In this document: piece after piece, positions 26,860-36,835 of the stretch
Position numbering within the stretch: position 1 is the stretch's first letter
Layout: each line of letters opens with the position of its first letter
From: a bacterium
GTDB taxonomy: Bacteria > Sysuimicrobiota > Sysuimicrobiia > Sysuimicrobiales > Segetimicrobiaceae
Assembly (NCBI GenBank): GCA_035703895.1
Contig: DASSXJ010000085.1
Coordinates: 1-46,945, forward strand
Reading direction: 5' to 3'
DNA: 46,945 nucleotides
Notes under the pieces: model-generated
Database searches by the model: none
What the model saw: the letters and a program-made list of their open reading frames with translations, nothing else
What the model was told of the DNA's origin: nothing
Program-made: the position numbers and the translations under genes

Positions 26860-27158
26860 GACCAAGCCCGATGACGGGGGCGAGTACGCCCGGTCGGCGA
26901 GTGCACAGAGACCCGCGTGAACGGTGGAAGCGCGGGCGCGCGCCGGGGCGGAATGGACCCCTGAGGGGTTGAGGCGAACGGCGGCGCAGCCGCCGAGTAG
27001 CCGCCGCCGGCGTCCTCTGCCGTTACCGGAGGTAGGACCTGGCGCCATCCGGCGCCGGTCCGGTGAGCGTCCCGGCCGAGAGGCCGGGAAAGTGGGGTGG
27101 TACCGCGGGTGGTGCACGAGACCTCCCGTCCCGAGGGGACGGGGGGTTGTTGTGTTTT
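26860..27158 (+). promoter_or_regulatory. T-box riboswitch, UGG (Trp) specifier
   Basis: Stem I begins near GATGACGGGGGCGAGTACG (AGTA GA-motif at about 26883-26886), with the distal AG-bulge region ACAGAGACCCGCG and GGTGGAAGCGCGGGC. The specifier loop shows GGAA-TGG-ACCCC, TGG at 26954-26956, reading Trp. Stem II/III elements and a CCGTTA motif follow (27020-27025). The antiterminator T-box is GGGGTGGTACCGCGGG (27094-27109), with TGGT as the UGGN bulge that binds the tRNA NCCA end. A strong terminator ends the leader. Uncharged tRNA-Trp would stabilise antitermination and switch on aroF-tyrA-trp. The T-box is certain; the Trp specifier is very likely. Confidence 0.9.
27122..27158 (+). terminator. 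intrinsic terminator of the T-box leader
   Basis: CCTCCCGTCCC (27122-27132), loop GAG, then GGGACGGGGGG (27136-27146): an 11-bp stem with one G-U pair, followed by TTGTTGTGTTTT. It competes with the antiterminator. Confidence 0.88.
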
Positions 27159-27180
27159 CTAGGGGCTGAGGAGGCGGTAC

Positions 27181-28203
27181 ATGATCGTCGTCATGGGGCC
27201 CGGACACACCCGGCCGCAGCTGGATGCGGTCATCCAAAAGATCGAAGAAGGCGGCCTCAGCGTGCAGATCAACGAGGGCGTCGAGCGGATCGTCATCGGC
27301 GTCATCGGCGAGAGCCACACCAAGGAGCTTCTGCGCGAGCACATCGAGGCGATGCCGGGCGTCGAGAGCGTTGTCCGCATCCTGCAGCCGTACAAACTGG
27401 TGAGCCGGGAGTTCCACGGCGGCGGCGATTCGACCGTCTGGGTGGGGGACGTTGCGATCGGGGGCAGCCGCGTGGTCGTGATCGCCGGTCCCTGCTCGGT
27501 CGAGAGCCGCGAGCAGGCCCTCGAGACGGCGCGGGCGGTGAAGGGCGCAGGGGCGCAGCTGCTCCGCGGCGGCGCGTTCAAGCCGAGGACCTCCCCGTAC
27601 TCGTTTATGGGACTCGAGGAAGAGGCACTCAAGATTCTGGCGGAAGCCCGCGAGCTCACCGGGCTGCCCGTCGTCACGGAAGCGATGGACGCGCGGCAGC
27701 TCGAGCTGGTCGTCAAGTACGCAGACATGGTGCAGATCGGCGCGCGGAACATGCAGAACTACACGCTTCTCCGGGATGCGGGCCGCGTGAAGCGTCCGGT
27801 GATGCTCAAGCGGGGACCGGGCGCGACGATCGAGGAGCTGCTGCTCGCGGCCGAATACATCATGGCCGAGGGAAACCCCAACGTCGTGCTCTGCGAGCGC
27901 GGCATCCGGACGTTCGAAAACTACACGCGGTTCACCCTCGACCTCAACGCGGTGCCGGTGCTGAAACGCCTGACGCACCTGCCGGTGATCGTCGATCCCT
28001 GCCACGGGACCGGCAAATGGGAGTTCGTCACGCCGATGGCCCGGGCGTCTGTAGCGGCGGGCGCCGACGGCCTGCTGGTGGAAGTCCACCCCGAGCCCGC
28101 CCGGGCGTTGAGCGACGGGCCGCAGCAGCTCACGCCGCAGAACTTTTCACTGATGATGCAGGAGCTCGACGCGATCGCCCTCGCCGTGGGGCGGCGCGTC
28201 TAG
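27181..28203 (+). CDS. aroF: 3-deoxy-7-phosphoheptulonate (DAHP) synthase, Thermotoga type
   Basis: 340 aa. The N-terminal ferredoxin-like regulatory domain (about residues 1-70) precedes the barrel, as in Thermotoga and Bacillus-type (I-beta) enzymes, where Tyr or Phe act as feedback inhibitors. Barrel signatures: [79 protein letters not shown] and [17 protein letters not shown]. It makes DAHP from PEP and erythrose-4-phosphate. First gene after the T-box; GAGGAGGCG lies before the ATG. Confidence 0.97.
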   Translation: MIVVMGPGHTRPQLDAVIQKIEEGGLSVQINEGVERIVIGVIGESHTKELLREHIEAMPGVESVVRILQPYKLVSREFHGGGDSTVWVGDVAIGGSRVVVIAGPCSVESREQALETARAVKGAGAQLLRGGAFKPRTSPYSFMGLEEEALKILAEARELTGLPVVTEAMDARQLELVVKYADMVQIGARNMQNYTLLRDAGRVKRPVMLKRGPGATIEELLLAAEYIMAEGNPNVVLCERGIRTFENYTRFTLDLNAVPVLKRLTHLPVIVDPCHGTGKWEFVTPMARASVAAGADGLLVEVHPEPARALSDGPQQLTPQNFSLMMQELDAIALAVGRRV

Positions 28204-28215
28204 CGGCGGGCGTTC

Positions 28216-29094
28216 ATGTTTCAGCGCGCAACGCTTATCGGCGTGGGCCTGATCGGAGGCTCGCTCGGCATGGCGCTGCGTGCGCGGGGGCTCGCCCGCG
28301 AGGTCGTGGGTGTCACACGAACGGAGGCGGCGATCCCGGCGGCCCGGAGCCGCGGGGCGATCGACCGGGGCACCGTGGACCCCGTGGCGGGCGTGGACGG
28401 AGCGGACCTGGTGATCCTGGCTGTTCCCCCCGAGCAGGTCGTGCCGGTGGCCCGGCGCGTGATCCCGTCCCTCCGGCGGGGGGCCTTGGTCACCGATGTC
28501 GCGAGCGTCAAGGGCGATCTTGTCCGGTCGGTCGACGCGTTGATCGGGGCAGAGGCCGCGGTGACGTTTGTGGGCGGGCACCCCATGGCGGGCAATGAGG
28601 GTCAGGGCATCGCCGCGGCGGAGCCTGGATTGTTTGAAGGGACCGTGTACCTTCTGACGCCCACCCCCACCACCCCGCGCGCGGGCGTCGACCGGCTCGC
28701 CGATCTGGTGAGGGCGTTCGGCGCGCTCCCCATCGAGATGGCGCCGGAAGAGCACGACCGGACGGTGGCGCTGGTCAGCCACCTCCCGTATCTCGTCGCG
28801 GCAGCGCTGATGGGGGCGACCGGCGACGCCGTCCCGGCGGCGGGCCCCGCGTTTCTCGGGGCGACGCGGGTCGCGGGGAGTCCCGTGGCGCTGTGGGCAC
28901 AGATCTGCCGGCTGAACCGTGAGCCGATTCGGCTCGCCCTGCGCGCATTTCGGGACGAACTGGCCCAGCTCGAGGCGGCGATCGGGAACGGGGACCGGCT
29001 CGACGCGCTCCTCGAAGCCGCGCGAGATGCCCGGCGCCGGCTCGGCATGCACAGCAGCATCCCGGACACGGATAGGAAGGAACGGGGCGGATGA
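28216..29094 (+). CDS. tyrA: prephenate dehydrogenase
   Basis: 292 aa. The Rossmann motif GVGLIGGSLG (residues 9-18) is at the N-terminus. Catalytic-region signatures are FVGGHPMAGNEGQGI and VSHLPYLVAAALMG. It makes 4-hydroxyphenylpyruvate from prephenate with NAD(P). No ACT domain, so feedback control is not evident. The TGA overlaps the trpE ATG, hence coupled. Confidence 0.95.
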   Translation: MFQRATLIGVGLIGGSLGMALRARGLAREVVGVTRTEAAIPAARSRGAIDRGTVDPVAGVDGADLVILAVPPEQVVPVARRVIPSLRRGALVTDVASVKGDLVRSVDALIGAEAAVTFVGGHPMAGNEGQGIAAAEPGLFEGTVYLLTPTPTTPRAGVDRLADLVRAFGALPIEMAPEEHDRTVALVSHLPYLVAAALMGATGDAVPAAGPAFLGATRVAGSPVALWAQICRLNREPIRLALRAFRDELAQLEAAIGNGDRLDALLEAARDARRRLGMHSSIPDTDRKERGG

Positions 29095-30575
29095 TGACAC
29101 AGGCGCTCGTACTGGAACCTGGGACGCAGGAGTTCGACCGCCGGGCGCGGGAGGGCAACCTCGTGCCCGTGTCGTGCGAGGTCGTCGCGGATCTCGACAC
29201 GCCGATCTCCGCGTTCCTCCGTCTGCGCGGCCTTCCCCATCCCTACCTGCTCGAGAGCGTCGAAGGGGCGGAGAAGGTCGCCCGGTACTCGTTCCTCGGC
29301 GCCCAGCCGCGGATGCTCCTCAGGGCCTACCCGACGTACGTGGAGATCGACGAAGGGGGCGTGGTCCGGCGGACCACACAGGACCCGCTGGAGGAGGCGC
29401 GGGCGATACTGCAGCGGTACCGGCCGGTGGCCGATCCGACGCTGCCGCGGTTCTACGGCGGCCTTGTCGGCTGGTTTGGATACGATCTGATACGGACGAT
29501 CGAGCATCTGCCGAACCGGCCCCCGGATGACCGCGGCCTGCCCGTGTGCAGCCTGCAGCTCGCCGACACGGTGATGATCTTCGACCATCTGCGCCATCGG
29601 ATCCGGATCGTGGCCAACGCGCTCGTGGACGACGGGGCGGAGCGCGCCTATCGCGCCGCGCGCGAGCGAATCGAAGAATGGCTCGAGCGCCTGCGACGGC
29701 CCTTGTCCGAAGCGGCCGCCGCGGCGGCGCTCCCCACGCTGGCGGTCCGCTCCAACATGACCCGCGAGCAGTACGTGGCGGCCGTCCGCCGGTGCAAAGA
29801 GTACATCTACGCCGGCGACGCGTTCCAGATCGTGTTCTCACAGCGCTTTGCTGTCGAGACCGGCGCCCTCGATCCGTTCGCCGTCTACCGCGCGCTCAGG
29901 ATGATCAACCCGTCCCCATTCATGTTCTTTTTGGAGGGCGAGGACGCCACACTCGTGGGCGCTTCCCCGGAGCTCCTGGTCCGCCTCGAGGACGATCTCG
30001 TCGAGATGCGGCCCATCGCCGGCACGCGGCGGCGCGGCCTGACCGAGGACGAAGACCAGCGGCTCGCCGAGGAGATGCTGGCCGACGAGAAGGAACGCGC
30101 AGAGCACGTCATGCTGGTCGATCTGACCCGGAACGATATCGGGAGGATCGCCAGGTACGGCACGGTGCGCGTGTCCGAGTTGATGGCGGTCGAACGGTAC
30201 TCGCACGTCATGCACATCGTGAGCAATGTCCAGGGGCGCCTCGCACCCGGCCGGGATGCGATCGACGTCCTGCGTGCCGTGTTTCCGCACGGGACCGTCA
30301 GCGGCGCTCCCAAGGTGCGGGCCATGGAGATCCTGGACGACCTCGAGCCCACGGCGCGCGGGCCGTACGCGGGCGCCGTCGGGTACGTCGGGTACGGCGG
30401 CGCGCTCGATACCTGCATCGGGATCCGCACGATCGTCATGAAGGACGGCGTGGCATATGCGCAGGCCGGCGGGGGGATCGTGGCCGACTCCGATCCGTCC
30501 GCCGAGTACGACGAGACGATCAACAAGGCCAAGGTGTTGATCCGGGCGATCGAAACGGCGGGGCGGGGGCTGTAA
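29091..30575 (+). CDS. trpE: anthranilate synthase component I
   Basis: 494 aa. The N-terminal Trp feedback site has PYLLESVEGAEKVARYSFLG (LLES motif, about residues 51-70). Catalytic signatures: REQYVAAVRRCKEYIYAGD, FFLEGEDATLVGASPE, PIAGTRRRGLTEDED, HVMLVDLTRNDIG and FPHGTVSGAPKVRAMEI. It converts chorismate to anthranilate with TrpG. Presence of the LLES motif suggests Trp inhibition in addition to T-box control. Confidence 0.97.
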   Translation: MMTQALVLEPGTQEFDRRAREGNLVPVSCEVVADLDTPISAFLRLRGLPHPYLLESVEGAEKVARYSFLGAQPRMLLRAYPTYVEIDEGGVVRRTTQDPLEEARAILQRYRPVADPTLPRFYGGLVGWFGYDLIRTIEHLPNRPPDDRGLPVCSLQLADTVMIFDHLRHRIRIVANALVDDGAERAYRAARERIEEWLERLRRPLSEAAAAAALPTLAVRSNMTREQYVAAVRRCKEYIYAGDAFQIVFSQRFAVETGALDPFAVYRALRMINPSPFMFFLEGEDATLVGASPELLVRLEDDLVEMRPIAGTRRRGLTEDEDQRLAEEMLADEKERAEHVMLVDLTRNDIGRIARYGTVRVSELMAVERYSHVMHIVSNVQGRLAPGRDAIDVLRAVFPHGTVSGAPKVRAMEILDDLEPTARGPYAGAVGYVGYGGALDTCIGIRTIVMKDGVAYAQAGGGIVADSDPSAEYDETINKAKVLIRAIETAGRGL

Positions 30576-30578
30576 CCC

Positions 30579-31190
30579 ATGATCCTGGTCATCGACAACT
30601 ACGACTCCTTCACCTACAACCTCGTCCAGTATCTCGGCGAGTTGGGGGAAGCGCCGCAGGTATTCCGCAACGACGCGATCACGGTGCCTGAGATCGCCGC
30701 GCTGGCGCCCGAGGCGGTGGTGATCTCGCCCGGACCGTGTACGCCGGGGGAAGCCGGGGTCAGTACGCCGATGATCCCCGCCCTCGTCGGCCGGGTGCCG
30801 ATCCTGGGCGTGTGCCTAGGGCATCAGTGCATCGGCGCCGCGCTCGGCGCCCCGGTCATCCGCGGTCGGGCGCCTGTCCACGGGAAGACCTCGTGGGTCC
30901 ACCACGACGGCCGGACGATCTTCAAGGGCCTGCCGAGCCCGCTCGTCGGGACACGGTACCACTCGCTCGTCATCGACGAGGCCGGGCTGCCCGAGTGCCT
31001 CCAGGTGTCGGCGCGCACGGAGGATGGCGTCATCATGGGGGTGCGCCACCGCGACGCGCTGGTGGAAGGCGTGCAATTTCACCCCGAGTCTATCCTGACC
31101 GAGCACGGCCACGCCCTGCTGAAGAATTTTCTGGACCTGGCACGGTCGTCACGGACGCCGGAGACGCGGGCCGGGGCCGGGGAGGGGTAG
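30579..31190 (+). CDS. trpG: anthranilate synthase component II (glutamine amidotransferase)
   Basis: 203 aa class I amidotransferase. [18 protein letters not shown] opens the protein, [10 protein letters not shown] is the TrpG/PabA box, the nucleophile is C79 in GVCLGHQ, and [13 protein letters not shown] holds His and Glu. It may also serve p-aminobenzoate synthesis. Three nt after trpE. Confidence 0.96.
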   Translation: MILVIDNYDSFTYNLVQYLGELGEAPQVFRNDAITVPEIAALAPEAVVISPGPCTPGEAGVSTPMIPALVGRVPILGVCLGHQCIGAALGAPVIRGRAPVHGKTSWVHHDGRTIFKGLPSPLVGTRYHSLVIDEAGLPECLQVSARTEDGVIMGVRHRDALVEGVQFHPESILTEHGHALLKNFLDLARSSRTPETRAGAGEG

Positions 31191-31193
31191 GGG

Positions 31194-32210
31194 ATGGCGC
31201 TGAGGGCGGCGATCGCGAGGGTGGTCGGCCATCACACGCTGACCGAGGAGGAGGCCCACGAGGCGATGGGCATCATCATGGACGGCGAGGCCACCCCGGC
31301 GCAGATCGCCTCCTTCATCACCGCGCTCGCGGTGCGCGGGGAGACGGCCGAGGAGATCACCGGGTTCGCCCGGGCGATCCGCGAGCACGCCGTCACGATC
31401 ACGCCCCGGGCCGACCACATCGTCGACATCGTGGGAACGGGCGGGGACCGGCTCAACACCTTTAACATCTCCACGGTCGCCGCGTTCGTGATCGCGGGTG
31501 CCGGGGGCCACGTGGCGAAGCACGGCAACCGGGCCGCGAGCAGCAAGTGCGGAGCCGCCGACGTCCTCGAGGCGCTCGGAGTCAACCTTCAGGCGCCCCC
31601 CGAGGTGGTGCAGGCCTGCGTCGAGGATGTCGGATTCGGGTTCATGTTTGCACCCCACTTCCACCCCGCGTTCAAGCACGCGCTCGCGCCGCGCCGCGAG
31701 ATTGGGATCCGGACGGTGTTCAACATTCTCGGCCCGCTGACCAACCCGGCGCGCGCCCGACGGTATCTCCAAGGTGCGCCAAGCGCCGCGCACACGGAAC
31801 TCATGGCGCGCGTGCACGTGTCGCTCGGCGCCGACCGGGTATTTGTCGTCCACGGACAAGACGGCATGGACGAGATCTCGATTTGCGCGCCGACGCAGGT
31901 GTCGGAGGTGGAGGACGGGACCGTCCGCACCTACACGCTGAGCCCCGAGGACTTCGGGTTCTCGCGTGCCCCGCTCGCGGCGATCCGCGGGGGGACCCCG
32001 GAGGAGAACGCGGAGATCTGCGTGAGCATCTTGCAGGGAGAGCGGGGACCGCGCCGGGACATCGTGGTGATGAACGCCGGCGCGGCGCTGGTGGCTGCCG
32101 GGGTCGCCGTGAAGACCCCCGACGGCATCGCCCTGGCCGCCCGGAGCATTGATTCCGGCGCCGCGTACGCGAAGCTCGAAGCGCTGCGCCTGCGGACCAA
32201 GTTTGCCTGA
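31194..32210 (+). CDS. trpD: anthranilate phosphoribosyltransferase
   Basis: 338 aa. Family signatures are DIVGTGGDRLNTFNIST (PRPP loop), AKHGNRAASSKCGAADVLEA, FGFMFAPHFHPA and RTVFNILGPLTNPA. It adds phosphoribose to anthranilate. ATG starts 3 nt after trpG. Confidence 0.97.
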   Translation: MALRAAIARVVGHHTLTEEEAHEAMGIIMDGEATPAQIASFITALAVRGETAEEITGFARAIREHAVTITPRADHIVDIVGTGGDRLNTFNISTVAAFVIAGAGGHVAKHGNRAASSKCGAADVLEALGVNLQAPPEVVQACVEDVGFGFMFAPHFHPAFKHALAPRREIGIRTVFNILGPLTNPARARRYLQGAPSAAHTELMARVHVSLGADRVFVVHGQDGMDEISICAPTQVSEVEDGTVRTYTLSPEDFGFSRAPLAAIRGGTPEENAEICVSILQGERGPRRDIVVMNAGAALVAAGVAVKTPDGIALAARSIDSGAAYAKLEALRLRTKFA

Positions 32211-32220
32211 GGCGAAGCCG

Positions 32221-33006
32221 GTGACCGGCGTCCTGCACGAGATCGTCGCCCACAAGCGGACAGAACTCGCCGAACGCCGGCGCCGCGTCCCGCTCGACGA
32301 GGTGCGCCGCCGCGCGGCGGGGGCGGATCCGGCGCGCCCGTTTCTCGCCGCGCTCCGGGGTCCGAAGATCCGGCTCATCGCGGAGGTGAAGGGCGCCTCA
32401 CCCTCCGCCGGTACGATCCGCGCGGCGTTCGACCCCGCCGCGATCGCTCGGGGATACGAAGGCGCAGGGGCCGCGGCGATCTCGGTCCTGACCGACGCGC
32501 GGTATTTTCGGGGCGCGGACGAGCACCTGGTCTCGGTGCGGCGGGCGGTGCGGGTGCCCGTCCTGCGAAAGGACTTCGTCGTCGACCCATACCAGGTATA
32601 CGAAGCGCGCGCGCTCGGGGCGGACGCCGTCCTCCTTATCGTGATGATCCTCCCGCCGCCTGCGCTGGCGGAGCTCCTGGGGCTGGCGCAGGAGCTCGGC
32701 ATGGCCGCGCTCGTCGAGGTGCACTCGGACGCGGACCTCGATGGCGCGCTCGCGGTTCGCGCGCCGCTCATCGGGATCAACAACCGTAACCTCGACACGC
32801 TCGAGACATCGCTCGACCCGGCGCGCCGGCTGCATCCCCGTATCCCCGACGGGGTGACGGTGGTCGCCGAGAGCGGGATCGAGGAGCGGCCGCAGGTCGA
32901 GGAGATGGAGCGGCTGGGTATCCACGCGGTCTTGGTAGGCACGGCGCTGATGCGGGCGCCGGATCCGCCGGCCCGCGTGCGGGAACTGCTCGGGATCAGG
33001 AGATAG
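32221..33006 (+). CDS. trpC: indole-3-glycerol phosphate synthase
   Basis: 261 aa from GTG 32221, 10 nt after the trpD stop, with GAGGCG upstream. Barrel motifs: IAEVKGASPSAGTIR (substrate Lys), ISVLTDARYFRGADEHL, PVLRKDFVVDPYQV (catalytic Lys), GINNRNLDTLETSL and VAESGIEERPQV. Ring closure of the ribulose intermediate to indoleglycerol phosphate. Confidence 0.97.
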   Translation: MTGVLHEIVAHKRTELAERRRRVPLDEVRRRAAGADPARPFLAALRGPKIRLIAEVKGASPSAGTIRAAFDPAAIARGYEGAGAAAISVLTDARYFRGADEHLVSVRRAVRVPVLRKDFVVDPYQVYEARALGADAVLLIVMILPPPALAELLGLAQELGMAALVEVHSDADLDGALAVRAPLIGINNRNLDTLETSLDPARRLHPRIPDGVTVVAESGIEERPQVEEMERLGIHAVLVGTALMRAPDPPARVRELLGIRR

Positions 33007-33045
33007 CGGGGCGGCCGCGGAGGCCGTCCGGCGCAGGGAGGGATC

Positions 33046-34113
33046 ATGACAGCCACGGAAACGAAGGTCAGGCCGGTGACGCGGACGACGGGGGGGAAGC
33101 GGGGCCGCCTCCTCACAGGGGACCGCCCGACCGGCAAGCTCCACCTGGGCCACTACGTCGGATCGCTCGAGAACCGCCTCCGGCTCCAGGAGGAGTACGA
33201 GTGCTTCTTCCTGGTTGCCGATTATCACACCCTGACGACCGGCGCCGAACGGACTCGAGAGGTGGCGGGCAACATCCGCGAGCTTGTCCTCGACTACCTC
33301 AGCATCGGGATCGACCCGCACAAGAGCACGATCTATCTGCAGTCCTTGATTCCTGAAGTGGCGGTGCTCCACCTCATCTTCTCCATGCTGACCGCGGTCC
33401 CGCGTCTCCAGCGCGTCCCCACCCTCAAGGAGGTGATGCGGGACCTCAAGCTCGAGACCGCGTCGCTCGGCCTGCTCTCGTATCCGGTGCTCCAGGCGGC
33501 CGACATCCTGATGGTGCGGGCGGACGTAGTGCCGGTGGGGAGGGACCAGGCGAGCCACCTCGAGGTCACACGCGAGATCGCCCGGCGGTTCAACGAGCTG
33601 TACGGCACTGTGTTCCCGGAGCCCGAGACCGTGACCGGCCGTGTGGGCACGCTGGTGGGGACGGACGGACAGGCCAAGATGAGCAAGTCGCTCGACAACG
33701 CGATCTACCTTTCGGATGACGCCGCGACGGTGACGCGCAAGGTCAGTAAGATGTTTACAGATCCGACGCGGATCCACCCGACCGACCCCGGCCACGTGGA
33801 AGGCAATCCCGTCTTCATTTACCATGACGCGTTCAATAAGGACCGCGCCGAGGTGGACGAGCTCAAGGACCGCTACCGTAAGGGCACAGTGGGCGACGTC
33901 GAGGTCAAGCAGCGGCTCGCCCGCGTCCTCAACGAGTTCCTGGACCCGATCCGCGAGCGGCGGGCCGGCTTTGCGGCGGACCCAAAGCACCTCGAAGAGG
34001 TGATCATCGAAGGGAGCCGCGGGGCGCGCCGCGAGGCGCAGGAGACGCTGCGTCTCTGCCTCGAGCGGATGGGGATGGACTACTTCCGCACGGGCGCGCA
34101 GGATCGGCCGTAG
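33046..34113 (+). CDS. trpS: tryptophanyl-tRNA synthetase
   Basis: 355 aa class I synthetase. The HIGH equivalent is [10 protein letters not shown] (after GDRPTG), the KMSKS loop is [13 protein letters not shown], and [22 protein letters not shown] is the family's tRNA/Trp pocket region. It has an N-terminal extension of about 25 residues. It charges tRNA-Trp, the effector of the T-box upstream, so operon output and the sensing signal are linked. It sits between trpC and trpF, an uncommon place. Confidence 0.97.
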   Translation: MTATETKVRPVTRTTGGKRGRLLTGDRPTGKLHLGHYVGSLENRLRLQEEYECFFLVADYHTLTTGAERTREVAGNIRELVLDYLSIGIDPHKSTIYLQSLIPEVAVLHLIFSMLTAVPRLQRVPTLKEVMRDLKLETASLGLLSYPVLQAADILMVRADVVPVGRDQASHLEVTREIARRFNELYGTVFPEPETVTGRVGTLVGTDGQAKMSKSLDNAIYLSDDAATVTRKVSKMFTDPTRIHPTDPGHVEGNPVFIYHDAFNKDRAEVDELKDRYRKGTVGDVEVKQRLARVLNEFLDPIRERRAGFAADPKHLEEVIIEGSRGARREAQETLRLCLERMGMDYFRTGAQDRP

Positions 34114-34121
34114 CCGGCCTC

Positions 34122-34754
34122 GTGATGGTGCGCGTCAAGATCTGCGGGATCAAGCGGCTCGAGGACGCCCTGGCTGCGGTGGACGCCGGGGCCGATGCGA
34201 TCGGGCTGAACTTCTGGCGTCCCGGCCGCCGGTACGTGACGCCCGAGACCGCCCGCGTGATCGCACGCGCGATCCCGCCCTTCGTCGCCCGGGTCGGGGT
34301 GTTCGTGGATGAGGACCCCGAGACGATTCATGAGATCGCCGCGCTCTGCGGCCTGGACGCGCTGCAGCTGCACGGGTCCGAGACCCCGGAGTTCTGCCGG
34401 CAGTTCGACCGGCCGGTGATCAAGGGCGTCAAGGTCCGCGGCGCACAGAGCGTCGACGGGCTCGCCCGATACCAGGTGGCCGCGTTTCTGCTGGACGCAG
34501 ACGTGCCCGGCGAGATGGGCGGGACCGGCCGGCGATTTGATTGGGCCCTCGCCGTCCGTGCCAAGGAGGCGGGGCCCGTGATTCTGTCCGGAGGGCTCAC
34601 GCCCGAGAATGTGGCCGACGCGATTCGGACCGCGACCCCCTACGCGGTGGATGTGGCGAGCGGGGTCGAGACCGACGGGCATAAGGACCCGGCGAAGATC
34701 AGGGCGTTCGTGGCTCAAGTACAGCAATGGAATAACGCGGAGGTGCGGCGATGA
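34122..34754 (+). CDS. trpF: phosphoribosylanthranilate isomerase
   Basis: 210 aa. [23 protein letters not shown], then [14 protein letters not shown] (catalytic region), [24 protein letters not shown] and [15 protein letters not shown], with [18 protein letters not shown] at the end. Catalytic Cys in KICGIK. GTG 34122 or the adjacent ATG 34125 both fit. It overlaps the trpB ATG as ATGA. Confidence 0.95.
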   Translation: MMVRVKICGIKRLEDALAAVDAGADAIGLNFWRPGRRYVTPETARVIARAIPPFVARVGVFVDEDPETIHEIAALCGLDALQLHGSETPEFCRQFDRPVIKGVKVRGAQSVDGLARYQVAAFLLDADVPGEMGGTGRRFDWALAVRAKEAGPVILSGGLTPENVADAIRTATPYAVDVASGVETDGHKDPAKIRAFVAQVQQWNNAEVRR

Positions 34755-35953
34755 CCGTCCAGCCCCACACAGAGGTGCGTTCCCGGGGGCGGTTCGGCGC
34801 ATATGGAGGGCGGTACGTGCCGGAGACGCTGATCCCGGTCCTCGACGAACTGGAGGCCGCGTACACCGCGGCGGTCCGCGATCCTGCGTTCATCGCCGAA
34901 ATGAACCGGTATCTTAAAACCTTCTGCGGCCGGCCGACTCCCCTGTATTTCGCGCGGCGGCTGACCGAGAGGTGCGGCGGCGCACGGATCTACCTGAAGC
35001 GCGAGGATCTCCTCCACACCGGGGCGCACAAGATCAACAACACAATCGGTCAGGTGCTCCTGGCGGTGCGCATGGGGAAGCGCCGGATCATCGCGGAGAC
35101 CGGGGCGGGCATGCACGGCGTAGCCACGGCTACGGCCGCAGCGGCATTTGGCCTCCCCTGCGACGTATACATGGGCACCGAGGACATAGAGCGTGTGGCC
35201 CTCAACGTGCTTCGGATGAACCTCCTGGGGGCCCGCGTCATCCCGGTCGACTCGGGCAGCCGGACGCTCAAGGACGCCATCAATGAGGCGCTGCGGGACT
35301 GGGTGACCAACGTGGCGACCACCCTGTATGTCATCGGCTCGGTGGTGGGCCCGCATCCATATCCCACGCTCGTCCGTGATTTCCAGTCGGTGATCGGCCG
35401 CGAGGCGCGGGCGCAGGCGCTCGAGGCGGAGGGCCGGCTGCCGGACTGTGTGGTTGCCTGCGTCGGAGGGGGGAGCAACGCGATGGGGCTCTTCCATCCA
35501 TTTAAAGATGACCCCGGCGTGGCGATGGTCGGCGTCGAGGCCGGCGGGCTGGGGCTCGCCTCGCAGCAGCATGCCGCCACCCTGTGCGCGGGAAGCCCGG
35601 GGGTGCTGCACGGGGCGATGAGTTATCTCCTCCAAGACGCCGACGGCCAGGTGCTGCCTACGCACTCGGTCTCCGCCGGACTCGACTATCCGGGCGTCGG
35701 CCCCGAGCACGCCTACTTCAAGGACATGGGGCGCGCCCGGTACGTCTCAGTCACCGATACCGAGGCGCTCGAGGGATTTCACCTGCTCTGCCGCACGGAG
35801 GGGATCATCCCGGCGCTCGAGCCCGCCCACGCGGTGGCCTATCTCCGCGAGCTTGCGCCGCAGTTGGGCCGGGACCGGGTCATCGTGCTCGGTCTCAGCG
35901 GCCGCGGTGACAAGGATGTCGACACGGTCAGGAAGATGGGCCCTCAACCGTGA
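34751..35953 (+). CDS. trpB: tryptophan synthase beta subunit
   Basis: 400 aa, PLP enzyme. [19 protein letters not shown] opens it; the PLP Lys is in [30 protein letters not shown] and [13 protein letters not shown] (phosphate loop) follow. Typical TrpB1 form with the COMM-region sequence. Couples indole from TrpA to serine. Confidence 0.97.
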   Translation: MTVQPHTEVRSRGRFGAYGGRYVPETLIPVLDELEAAYTAAVRDPAFIAEMNRYLKTFCGRPTPLYFARRLTERCGGARIYLKREDLLHTGAHKINNTIGQVLLAVRMGKRRIIAETGAGMHGVATATAAAAFGLPCDVYMGTEDIERVALNVLRMNLLGARVIPVDSGSRTLKDAINEALRDWVTNVATTLYVIGSVVGPHPYPTLVRDFQSVIGREARAQALEAEGRLPDCVVACVGGGSNAMGLFHPFKDDPGVAMVGVEAGGLGLASQQHAATLCAGSPGVLHGAMSYLLQDADGQVLPTHSVSAGLDYPGVGPEHAYFKDMGRARYVSVTDTEALEGFHLLCRTEGIIPALEPAHAVAYLRELAPQLGRDRVIVLGLSGRGDKDVDTVRKMGPQP

Positions 35954-36759
35954 TCCCCGCGACGACCGGCAATCGCCTGACGAAGGCGCTGGCGGACCTG
36001 CGGGCGCGCAACCGGCGCGCGCTGATCCCGTATGTGATGGCCGGAGACCCCACGCCGGAGGCAACCGTGCGCCTCGCGGAGATCCTGGTTGACGCGGGCG
36101 CCGACGTCATCGAGCTGGGCGTGCCCTTCAGCGACCCCATCGCCGACGGTCCGGTCAACCAGCGCGCCGGGCTCCGGGCAATGGCGCACGGCATGAGCCT
36201 CCGGCCCGCGTTGGACCTGGTGGCGCGCCTGCGCGAGCGCATGACGGTCCCGCTCGTCTTTATGACCTATTACAACCTGATCCTTCGGATCGGCCTTCAC
36301 CGGTTTTGCCGCCACGCCGCCGGTGCCGGGCTGGACGGGCTGATTGTCGCGGATCTCCCGCCCGAGGAGGGAGGCGAGCTCGGAGCCGCTTCCCGGCAGG
36401 AGGATCTGGCCACCATCTTCCTGCTCGCGCCGACCAGCACGGAGCAGCGGATCCGGGCCGTCGCCGCGGCGTCAACGGGGTTTGTCTATTGCGTCTCGAG
36501 AACCGGTGTCACCGGTGTGCGGGACGAGCTGCCCGAGGGCGTGCGGGAGCTGGTCCTGCGGATCCGGGAGCAGACGGACACGCCCATCTGCGTGGGGTTC
36601 GGCCTGAGCCGGCCCGAGCAGGTGCGCGAGGTCGCCTCGGTCGCCGACGGCGTCATCGTCGGCAGCGCCCTCGTGCAGATGATCGAGGAGGCGCCGGACG
36701 CCCTCGACCGCGTCGGGATGTTCGTGCGCACACTGAGGTCGGCGATCGACGATCGGTGA
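35950..36759 (+). CDS. trpA: tryptophan synthase alpha subunit
   Basis: 269 aa. Catalytic Glu and Asp appear in [18 protein letters not shown] and [31 protein letters not shown] and [14 protein letters not shown] complete the barrel. GTG 35950 overlaps the trpB stop (GTGA). It cleaves indoleglycerol phosphate. Last gene of the T-box operon. Confidence 0.96.
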   Translation: MIPATTGNRLTKALADLRARNRRALIPYVMAGDPTPEATVRLAEILVDAGADVIELGVPFSDPIADGPVNQRAGLRAMAHGMSLRPALDLVARLRERMTVPLVFMTYYNLILRIGLHRFCRHAAGAGLDGLIVADLPPEEGGELGAASRQEDLATIFLLAPTSTEQRIRAVAAASTGFVYCVSRTGVTGVRDELPEGVRELVLRIREQTDTPICVGFGLSRPEQVREVASVADGVIVGSALVQMIEEAPDALDRVGMFVRTLRSAIDDR

Positions 36760-36769
36760 CCGGCGGGCA

Positions 36770-36799
36770 TTGACAGCCCCCAAGTGGGGCACATACCGT
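36770..36799 (+). promoter_or_regulatory. possible promoter of the citrate synthase gene
   Basis: A perfect TTGACA (36770-36775) lies 11 nt after trpA, with TACCGT (36794-36799) 18 nt on as a weak -10. The CCCC..GGGG hairpin between them may affect it. Confidence 0.4.
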
Positions 36800-36835
36800 G
36801 GGAAGAGGGCCGGTCGGGCTCCAGCCGAAAGGGGG

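Noticed and set aside
31149-33990. Long antisense frames opposite trpD, trpC and trpS
   Set aside because: Same shadow effect; the plus-strand genes are certain.
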